Below are positions 55,171 through 64,000 of a stretch of 64,000 nucleotides of DNA, piece after piece. Source of the stretch: Aphidius gifuensis (lineage: Eukaryota; Arthropoda; Insecta; Hymenoptera; Braconidae); contig NC_057792.1 of assembly GCF_014905175.1 (NCBI RefSeq), forward strand, positions 12,069,321 through 12,133,320, in the 5' to 3' direction. The position numbers and the translations under genes were made by a program. The notes below the pieces were generated by a model, which searched no databases, was not told the origin of the DNA, and was given only the letters and a program-made list of their open reading frames with translations. Positions within the stretch are counted from its first letter, which is position 1. Each line of letters begins with the position of its first letter.

Positions 55171-57060
55171 AAAAATCTTTAGAAAAATATACACATTATA
55201 ACAATTATTAACTTATGCCGGACAATTTATCAAAACCATAACATACTCAGGAATATTTTTTTTTTTTTTTTTTTCTTAAGTTATTAAGTTTTACATAATT
55301 TTTTATTAGTATTTTAACCAGTTGTGTTAATAATTTTCATTTTTGGAATATTCAGTAGTCAACTGCCAGAGTATTTTTGACATTACCCGTTCATGAGCTT
55401 TTTGCTTGGGATGGCATAAACCATTGAGAGTTCTGAGAACAAATTTAGTTTCATGTAAATAGTATAATATATTCTAATTTTTTTTAATAATGAAATTAGA
55501 TTACTAGCGGATTATCATTCTTTTCTGAAGGATCGCATATTGACGCCGTGACGCTACGGCCGGTGAGTGTACAATCTCGGTTGACAACAATCGTAGACGT
55601 AGCGGTGCTAGTTCGGGAAATTTTCCTCCATTGTGGTGGTACAATAAATATTTTGCCCAGAACCATCTAAATAAACACATACACTGAGATAAAAGTTGCT
55701 TAAATATAGCAAAATTTGCTTGAAAGTTTTAGGCTTTGATGTATTAATTTGAGCTAAATATTTTTTAATTGCAATTTCATTTTGCTTTACTTCTTTTATT
55801 TGAGAGAATTAATTTGAGAGAAACTTTCTAAAAGGAAGCAAAAAATAAATCGCGAAAATCGGCGAACAAAGTTGCTAAAATTAAATGACATTTTATTTTA
55901 TTTAATGGGTAAATCGTTTAATTTAAGGATAATATTGATTGAATTAATAGAAAATTGTTTTTATACAAATGATAAATGAATTAATTTTTAAAAATTATGA
56001 ATCAATTCAAAAAGCGATCTACTTAAGACACAAGTTGCTAAAATTGAGCGACATTTATTTTTAATGGGTAAGTCGTTTAACTTGAGGAAATTATCGATTC
56101 ATTTGAAAAAATTTAATTTAAAGCAAAGCAATCTAATCAAGACAGTACATTTCATTTAATTTAATGGTTAAGTCGTTTAATTTGAGTGAAGTTTTATTAA
56201 TAGAAAATTGTTTTTATTTTTGATTAAAATTATATTTTGCTTTTTTTTTCCAAGACTTATTAAATTTACACTCGTGTAGTTGTTTTTACAGTTGCAAGTT
56301 TTTTTGTTGGCCTAACCGAGCCTCGAACTGCTGATCTAAACCTATCTAAACTCTTTGCCATCGCGTTGGTCGATTTACATCAACAAAATTATAAAGCCCT
56401 TGTATCAGTTTCTTCACGAAAATGAAATTTTATTTCGTTACATGTAATATTTAAATTTTTTTAAAATTTCTCTTCTGTTAGGGTGAAATCTTGAATAAGA
56501 AATTATTTCGAAATTTTCTAAAATTATTAAAAATTGGTGTAGAATCATTTGATTCTTTTTTTATCTATGATCCTGAGTTGAGTTACATACTGTTGATAAA
56601 AAATTGATACATTTTAATGATTTGTTTTGATTGTGTTTATATTGAATAGTCAATTTGATAATAAATTTTTTTTTATTTTGTATTTATAATAATTGAAAAA
56701 TAACAATCATGCTTCTTTTCATTGGTCAATATGTTGTTCTTTGTGTAATTTTGTGCTGAAAGTAATGTCAAATAAACACACAAAAACATAATGCACCGTT
56801 CATTCAGTTGAGTTAAAAGTAAATATAAATTAATTTAAGACTGAAATACTTTAACATACATTTAGAAAATATTTTATGATATTTTATATAAATTTATTTA
56901 TTATTTCATTATTATAGTATTATAACTAAAATATTATATGTATGTTCGAATGAATTTTTTCTAGCATACTAGTATTAATGTTTTCGAGGTTGTTATCAGT
57001 TACACAAAGGCTAGGTACATGAACAATTTGTGATACGAAGGCATGTAGTCTAATAAGCTT

Positions 57061-57363
57061 TTAAAGCCATTTAGTATCATCAACAATATATTGTACGATC
57101 AAATATAATGTGTAATTTTTAACTGCAAAATAGACTTCATTTTCATCTAGCATCAGCTTTATTTCAATCAAACATAAATCACCAACAATTTCAAGTACCA
57201 CAGTCATATTAGTTTTGTACACTGTGCCATCGTAATCAATTTCAGATAATACCTCAATTTTTTTATCACCCAGTACAGGACTTACAGCTTCAAACTCACT
57301 GTAATCTTTGAGATTTTTTATTTGAGTAATCTGTTTAATTCTTTCACTATGAAAGCTAATCAT
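57061..57363 (-). pseudogene. Left-arm copy of the 3' end of the SAMD3-like gene
   Basis: Same MISFHSERIKQITQ start and SEIDYDGTVYKTNMTVVLEIVGD as 58061-58405, but the second half is altered by several small deletions (LMLDENEVYF for LMLKDENEVYF, and loss of the DKHVQ region). It is in inverse orientation, as expected for the left arm of the foldback. Confidence 0.85.
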
Positions 57364-57392
57364 TAAACTTAAGCTTAATCAATAAACTTTTA

Positions 57393-58405
57393 ATGAGAAG
57401 AAATTCATTGAAAAATGATAAATATCGTCCATGGAAAGTTGAAATCGCTGAAATGAAGCGAATAATTGATTCACATGACGATGTTAATGTGAAAAATGCA
57501 TCCAAGATAAAGTTATTGGCATATCTTCTGCCATCATTAGGACGAGGAGACCAATTTAATCACACAACAGTAGTTGATATTCATGAGAGTATGATACTTC
57601 ACGTAAAGGTAATAATTTAAGTTATACATTGAAGTTTAATCAAGACTAAATGGAAATATTTTAAATGATTTTATTTTTTATTTTAGACAGCCGCTGAAGT
57701 TGATGCCAAACTGATTGAAAGATCAGAAAAGTTGAAAAAAATAATAAAAAAATTGCAGCCAATACTTATAGTTATTGGTGACGAATGGACGGATCTTGAT
57801 GAATTAGTTTGCTGCTTCAACGATATCCTTTGGAAATTGCCAAACATAATCCAAGCATTTGACATTTTATTCAAATGCTTCTTTACTATGCAAGTTTGTT
57901 ATCCTCATGAAAGTGAAACAGTATATGAAGTGATACAAAAATATATTTACAAAATTGATGGAGTTGTGGGCCCACAAGCTGCTGCATGTGTAGCAGACTT
58001 GAGAGTTTTGAAGAGTCCAGAAGATGAGCAAGACTGAAAAGATTTTATGATTCAAAACCAATGATTAGCTTTCATAGTGAAAGAATTAAACAGATTACTC
58101 AAATAAAAAATCTCAAAGATTACAGTGAGTTTGAAGCTGTAAGTCCTGTACTGGGTGATAAAAAAATTGAGGTATTATCTGAAATTGATTACGATGGCAC
58201 AGTGTACAAAACTAATATGACTGTGGTACTTGAAATTGTTGGTGATTTACCTATGTTTGGTGAAATAAAGCTGATGCTAAAAGATGAAAATGAAGTCTAT
58301 TTTGCAGTTAAAAAATTACAAACATTATATTTGGATAAACATGTACAGGCATATATTGTTGATGATACTAAAGAATGGCTTTTTGTAAAAAAGAACAATT
58401 ATTAG
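57393..58405 (+). pseudogene. SAMD3-like C-terminal domain gene, one intron, one frameshift
   Basis: Exon 1 (57393-57608) gives MRRNSLKNDKYRPWKVEIAE ... IKLLAYLLPSLGRG ... ESMILHVK. GTAATA at 57609 and TTTTTATTTTAG at 57675-57686 bound a 78-base intron that splices in phase 0. Exon 2 (57687-58037) gives TAAEVDAKLIER ... QPILIVIGDEWTDLDELVCCFNDILWKLPNIIQAFDILFKCFFTMQVCYP ... QKYIYKIDG. From memory this matches the C-terminal part of fish SAMD3-like proteins (LLYLLPP, AFDLLFKxxFVF, YxID). A frameshift at about 58030 leads to FYDSKPMISFHSERIKQITQ ... VVLEIVGDLPMFGEIKLML ... AYIVDDTKEWLFVKKNNY, stop 58403-58405. The 3' half lies in the right arm. Function unknown. Confidence 0.5.
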
Positions 58406-59235
58406 ACTACATGCCTTCGTATCCACAAATTGTTCATGTACCTAGCCTTTGTGTAACTGATAACAACCTCGAAAACATTAATACTAGTATGCTAGAAAAA
58501 AAAAGGTCATTGTTCGAACATACATATAATATTTTAGTTATAATACTATAATAATGGGAAATAATAAATAAATTTATATGAAAAAGAATAAAAAAAAAAT
58601 TTTGTGTGCTTTCTTGAGATGATCATAAAATATTTTCTAAAAATAGTTCAATATGTATATTTACAGTCTCATTAATTATTAATTTATATTTACTTTTAAC
58701 TCTGATCAACTGAATAATTATTTTATAGTGCTGTGTGTTTATTTACAGATCATTACTTTCAGACTTTTTAAAAAATTATTGTTATCAAATCTTGAAACAG
58801 CATTGCACTGAATTCTTTACAATATATTATCCTGTTAATAATGAAGCAGTATGATTGTTATTTTTCAATTATTATGAATACAAAATCTAAAAAAAAATTT
58901 ATTATCAAATTGACTATTCAATATAAACACAATCAAAAACAAATCATTAAAATGTATCAATTTTTTTTTATCAACAGTATGTAACTCAACTTTTTTCAAA
59001 GGATCATAGTCTATTAAAAAAAAAAGAATCAAATGATTCTACACCAACCAGTTTTTTTGTAATTTTTTAGAAAATTTCCAGAAAGAATTTCTTATTTTTT
59101 TTTTTAAAGACAGTTTCATAAATTAACAGAGAGAAATTTTAATAAAAATTTAAATAATTACATGTAACGAAAATAAAATTTCATTTTCGTGAAGAAACTT
59201 TTGATACAAGGGCTTTATAATTTTGTGTCTGATAT

Positions 59236-59330
59236 GTTAACGCGCGATGGTTCAGGGGATAACGCACTGGCTTTTAGAAGTATAGGTTTAGATAGGTTTA
59301 GATCAGGCAGGGGTTCGAGGCTCGGTTAGG
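59236..59330 (+). repeat. tRNA-like sequence in the foldback arm
   Basis: GCGATGGTTCAGGGGATAACGCACTGG resembles a D-arm/A box, and GGGGTTCGAGGCTCGG a B box, with an expanded middle (duplicated TAGGTTTAGA). The left-arm counterpart is at 56310-56380, degraded. Likely a tRNA-derived SINE head caught in the inverted repeat rather than a working tRNA gene. Confidence 0.45.
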
Positions 59331-60720
59331 GTAACAAAAAAAAAAAAAAAAACAACTACATTTGTGTAAAAAACAACTACACTTTGAGTGTAGAATTTAA
59401 TAAGTCTTGGAAAAAAAAAAAAAAAAAGCAAAATATAATTTTTTTTTTATTTTATTTCTTTTAATCAAAAATAAAAACAATTTTCTATTAATTTAATCTA
59501 AAACTTCCTCAAATTAAACGACTTAACCATTAAATTAAATGAAATGTCGCTCAATTTTAGCAACTTTTGTCTTGATTAGATTGCTTTCCTGCTTTAAATT
59601 AATTCATAATTTTTTCAAATGAATCGATAATTTCCTCAAGTTAAACGACTTACCCATTAAATTAAATGAAATGTCGCTCAATTTTAGCAACTTGTGTCTT
59701 AAGTAGATCGCTTTTTGTTTTGAATTGATTCATAATTTTTTTAAATTAATTCATTTATCATTTGTATAAAAACAATTTTCTATTAATTCAATCAATATTA
59801 TCCTTAAATTAAACGATTTACCCATTAAATAAAATAAAATGTCATTTAATTTTAGCAACTTTTGTTTTAACTAGACCGCTTATTCGCTTGATTTAAAGGA
59901 TATTTTTGCTTCCTTTTTAGCAAAGTTTCTCTCAAATTAATTCTCTTTTCTCTTAAATAAAAAGAAAATTGTCTCAAATTAAAGCAAATAAATTGCTTTA
60001 ATTAAAAAATATTTAGCTCAAATTAATACATTTTTTTTTTAAATCAAAGCCTAAAACTTTCAAGCAAAATTTTGCTATATTTAAGCAACTTTTTCTCTCA
60101 GTGTATGTGTTTATTTAGATGGTTCTTTTGGGCAAAAATATTTATTGTACCACCACAATTTTGGAGGAAATTTTATTTCGTGCCCGAACTAGCACCGCTG
60201 TGACACGTCTACTCATGATTGGAATTGTCAACCCACGAAAAATCCAAGATTGTACACTCACCGGCCGTAGAATCATGTGTCGAGGTCAAGTCAATCAGAA
60301 TAAAAAAATGCGATCCTTCAACAATATTGCCAGAGAATTGATAATCCGCTAGTAATCTAATTTCATTATTAATACAAAAATTAGAATATATTATACTATT
60401 TACATGAAACTAAATTTGTTCTCAGAACTCTCAATGGTTTATGCGGAGAAAAAAAAATGGCCATCCCAGAGCATTAAAGCTCATGAACGGGTAATGTCAA
60501 AAATACTCTGGCAGTTGACAACTGAATATTCCAAAAAATGAAAATATTGAAAACACGAAAAAAAAAAAAAAAGACAACTGGTTTGTTATAATAAAATCTA
60601 ATAAAAAAAATTATGTACCTTAAAATATCTTTGTAACTTAAAGAATAAAAAAAAAAAAAAAAAAAATATTCCTGAGTATGTTATGGTTTTGATAAATTGT
60701 CCGGCATAAGTTAATAATTG

Positions 60721-60820
60721 NNNNNNNNNNNNNNNNNNNNNNNNNNNNNNNNNNNNNNNNNNNNNNNNNNNNNNNNNNNNNNNNNNNNNNNNNNNNNNNN
60801 NNNNNNNNNNNNNNNNNNNN
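60721..60820. other. Assembly gap (100 N)
   Basis: Exactly 100 unresolved bases, the usual placeholder for a gap of unknown size, placed at the outer edge of the giant foldback. Confidence 1.
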
Positions 60821-63229
60821 ACGTATCCGAAGAAATTAGACATTTCAGCTTGAAAATTTATTTTAGTAAGATTTAATACCTGGCTTTTACTGACTCTTAT
60901 ATCTTTTATTATTTGTTAAAAAATCGAGAGTAGGCTTATTGGAAAGAAGGCATCGATATACATAGTGAAACTATTTTTATTTTTTAACAAATAATTAGAA
61001 CGCCATTTGATAAATTAAAACGACGACGTTACGTGGACCACTGACTTAAAAATACTATTACCCGGTAAAGAGTCTCTGCTTTAAAGTGAGGTGAGACTCT
61101 ACCGAGTCTCTTGATATAAAAACGATAAAAATAAAAGAAAAAAAAAAAAAAAATTTTTGTAGAAAACTATTTCTAGATATTAATGGTTAAAAATTAATGA
61201 AATCTTTTTTTTTTCAAATTACAACCTGTTATCATATAAATAATTTGATATTTTTAATTTTTAACCATTAATATCTAACTATTGAAGATATCGGAATTTT
61301 ACTATGTCTATTGTTTTCTACAAAAAAAATACTACTGAAATCGATATCAATATTTTTTTCTGTTAAATTTATTATTATTTAAAAATCTCAATATAATTAA
61401 AAATTAACAAATAATTTCGATAAAATTTACCTTCAAAGCTTAATATCTCAAAACCATTCTGATATGTATTGCTGTTTAGTACATATATATTCCTCGTCAC
61501 ACTATAAGAATCGATTAATAATCGATTTTTTCCTATCCATTTGTATATAACAAAAATAACAAAACGAAAAAAAATTTGATATCTTGTAACTTCGATGTCT
61601 CGAAAAGTATTCGAGATATCGATATTCTGTTGGGGCCATTATTTTTTGCTCGAAATGACATTATAACATCAGTTATTAAAATTTGTCTCCACGGATATCG
61701 TAACGTTGCCATGAATTTCAAATTTCAAGTTTAAAAAAATTGAAAATTTAGTTTATCGTTTTTTTGCTTTTTCGTTGATTCCGTTCGTTTTTATAGAGAA
61801 CCCAACTTGATTTTTACATATGTTTAGTGAAATTTTCTCAGCTTTCCGAAAAAATTATTTTCAAGCATGTCAATTTTGGCGCAACGTGACTAAAACAGCT
61901 TTTTTTGCGAAAAACTTGATTTTAAATGTGTTATAAATGTCAAAAAAAAAAGTAATATTTTTTTCAAAAAACCGAGAAATTTTTACATAGAAAACAATTT
62001 CTCTCTATATTTTCATTCGCCGAAAAAATACTAAAAAAATGAACCAAAAAAAAAAAAATTTCAATTTTGATAAAATGCCCCATACAATAACTGCCAAAAT
62101 AATCGACGAAAAAATAAAAAAAAAAATACGTAAGTGTATTTTAGCGAGGACTATAATCTGTCAAAATTTCATGAAGTTCTGAGGATGGGTTATCCAAACC
62201 GACGTCTCGAATTGGCGTTTCTGCTCATATATAGGACATGCATATGCAAGTATTTTTCATATGAAAGATTAATATACCTATTATTATTGTTTATATAAAA
62301 TAATATTTCCTAAATTCAAAACATAATATTGAATTATTATACAATAATATTTTATTTATAATATTGACTAATTTTATGTTTTAAAAAAAGAGAAAAAGAC
62401 ATTGATGTGTTAGTTTGGAAGAGAAAATTATTATTGTAATTGTATGAAAATTTTACAATATAATTTATTTATACTTTTCTAATCAAAAGAAAAGAGGAAT
62501 GGTATACTTGATAAATATTTATATTCATAATTATTTTGTTTATTATAGCGTATTAAAAAAGGTACTTTTTAGTTTGAAAAATAATTTTTGGTTTGAACTA
62601 AAAAGTGCCTTCTTTAATAAGTATAATGTATTACGTATGAAAAAACACAGTGATATTCAAAGTTTCAACATCGATATTATTAGGATTCAAATACATATTT
62701 CATCTGTCAATATTTATTGATTTCAAATTATTCGAGTTCGTTGAAAATATACTAAATGCGAGATAGTGTTTGTAAAATATAGTTTGGGAACTGAACTATC
62801 GAGGTGCTGTAATGTATGTTACACGGCGTATAAGAGTGAAGACGTATCTTATTTTAAAAAATCACTTCATTTCAGCTAACTTCACACTGAAAGGTTTTTA
62901 TTTTCTTATCTTTTTTTTGTTTATTGTGACATTAGCTGGAATAGAGTGATTTTTAAATTTTTTTTTTTTTTTAATTCGTTAATTTCTATTTTCTCAATTG
63001 GTTAAATTAATTTTATTCCTTGATGATCTTCATTTAGTATTTTACACAACGAAAAAGACCTAGTAACGTTTGGTGGGGCTTGTTGCCCGCGTTACCCGTT
63101 GAAAATTAAAAATTTTCACTATTCCGGCTAGAGCAATGGTTATATTAATTTTTCAGACATAATTAAATTATGGTTTTTAAATAATTTTATAGTTTATTGA
63201 TAATAAAATTATTCAAAAATGAATTTTTA
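60821..63229. other. AT-rich DNA without recognisable genes
   Basis: No coding frame looks real. A diverged inverted repeat (AGATATTAATGGTTAAAAATTA at 61176 with its complement at about 61255) and phrases such as TCGAGATATCGATATTCTG (61609-61627) suggest old foldback or satellite sequences. A TAAAAAAGGTACTTTTTAG palindrome occurs near 62553. Confidence 0.5.
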
Positions 63230-64000
63230 TGTTTATTTTTTTTTTTTCTCAAAAAATATTGGAGATAGCAGAAAGAACCCACAATGCGGGCGATAGAGTT
63301 TTTTGAGACGCAAAATAAGAGCCGATTACGAAGTTTTTAATCCAATTCTACGTTGAGTTATTTATTGCCTAATTTTTCAAAATTGTTATAAAATTGATTA
63401 AAAATGCTATAACTTTCAGGATACTGAAGATAGAAACATTGTATTAGGCTCAATTGAAAGTTATTACTGCTGGCGAATGGCTAAGGAATCGGTGTGTTTT
63501 ATCTGTTAATTTCTGAGCAATTAATGTAGCCAAAGAAATTAACAGGTCAGTCACATATTTTTTTCAGCAATTGGTCGTATATATATCTTTTATATATCTT
63601 TTTTTTTTTTTTTTCAAATTTCAAGGTTTTTATTTTCTGCTACAAAAACTATTATTCAGAGTAGAAAAAGGTCCATGTTGCGGGCGATATAGTTTGCAAA
63701 AAACGCATTTTTTAAGCTCAAAACCAAGTCTCTAGCTTGATTTTTTTACGAGTTATTGATGGCGCCATTTTGTCATTTTTTCGCACTGCCATATTTGGAG
63801 TTATTATCAACATGGAGACTTCGTATTAGGCTTAAAAGAAGCGTCTTCAAAAGATCTAGTGCTTTTTAAAAAATTTTTGTTCTATGATGCATACTTTTTA
63901 AGAAAAAAAAAAAAATGTCTTTTTTTTTTTTTTAAATTTCAAGGTTTTTTTTTTTTGGTTCAAAAACTATTGTTCGGAGCAGAAAAAGTCCATGATGCGG
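63230..64000. repeat. Diverged tandem satellite, units about 315-395 bp
   Basis: A motif CAAAAACTATTATTCAGAGTAGAAAAAGGTCCATGTTGCGGGCGAT-like (in shorter blocks: AGAAAAAGGTCCATG, TGCGGGCGATA) recurs near 63270, 63650 and 63975, each after a poly-T and TTTCAAGGTTTTT. The array continues past the window edge. Confidence 0.6.

Larger units (their letters stand above)
55201..60720. mobile_element. Giant foldback element, arms 2.2-2.7 kb, spliced gene in the middle
   Basis: The left end (TTATGCCGGACAATTTATC near 55214) is matched in inverse at 60690-60710, next to the N gap. Matching landmarks along the arms include GGTGGTACAATAAATATT (55633) with its inverse at about 60140, CTAACCGAGCCTCGAAC (56315) with its inverse at about 59320, and GCATGCCTTCGTATC-like sequence at about 57037 and 58405. 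The arms meet the loop at about 57365 and 58050. Arm differences are mostly short indels. No transposase or integrase was recognised. Confidence 0.8.

Noticed and set aside
60598..60843. ORF spanning the N run
   Set aside because: Crosses an assembly gap and A/T homopolymers.
62499..62720. 73-codon plus-strand ORF
   Set aside because: Composition is that of random A/T-rich DNA, with no domain, neighbour or splice context.

Overview
This is an AT-rich stretch of nuclear DNA from an insect. The polymerase, integrase and LTR families resemble those common in Hymenoptera, so a parasitoid wasp is my best guess, but nothing here fixes the species. I find no intact host gene. The window is almost entirely layered transposable elements, most of them broken by frameshifts and stops. 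A 100-base run of N at 60721-60820 marks a scaffold gap, and many frameshifts lie in homopolymers, so some breaks may be assembly errors.

Layout. 0-5.7 kb: remnant of a Polinton/Maverick DNA element with a fibre-like protein, an integrase, a protein-primed DNA polymerase and a small accessory protein; integrase and polymerase are convergent. 5.7-8.5 kb: no genes, but a 30-bp hairpin and an LTR-like promoter with a dense heat-shock-element array. 8.5-10 kb: a second, different Polinton polymerase. 10.3-22.4 kb: three foldback (MITE-like) elements; the largest (10657-20728, TA target duplication) has been split by a young 8.2-kb BEL/Pao retrotransposon (12411-20622) with almost identical LTRs and a 5-bp target duplication. 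22.5-28.8 kb: a BEL remnant and a LINE (22713-26350) abutting a second Polinton block (polymerase tail, integrase, DUF8207-type protein, packaging ATPase). 29-30.8 kb: a Tigger/pogo-like transposase with an intron. 31-32 kb: two exon-like fragments that could be host sequence. 33-35.3 kb: a P-element/THAP9-like transposase with palindromic repeats. 35.7-38.3 kb: a second LINE. 38.5-39.4 kb: a foldback element. 39.4-43.3 kb: the 3' part of a Ty3/gypsy element, its 3' LTR and an inverted solo LTR of the same family. 43.3-46.8 kb: an unexplained region with a run of splice-acceptor-like sites, a short ORF and a repeat family also present at 21.65-21.92 kb. 47-49.8 kb: a CsRn1-like gypsy element with an internal deletion. 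50.7-51.4 kb: an unrecognised broken gene. 52.6-55 kb: a third type of Polinton-like polymerase, followed by a CGATCG minisatellite. 55.2-60.7 kb: a giant foldback with 2.2-2.7-kb arms around a spliced gene whose product resembles the C-terminal part of SAMD3-like proteins. 60.8-64 kb: no genes; diverged tandem repeats at the end.

The genes do not form one pathway: each block is a self-mobilising system or its debris. The observations I consider most worth following are a phase-0 GT-AG intron that would join gag to pro-pol in the BEL element, the heat-shock-element LTR, and the giant foldback with its spliced gene and no recognisable transposase.
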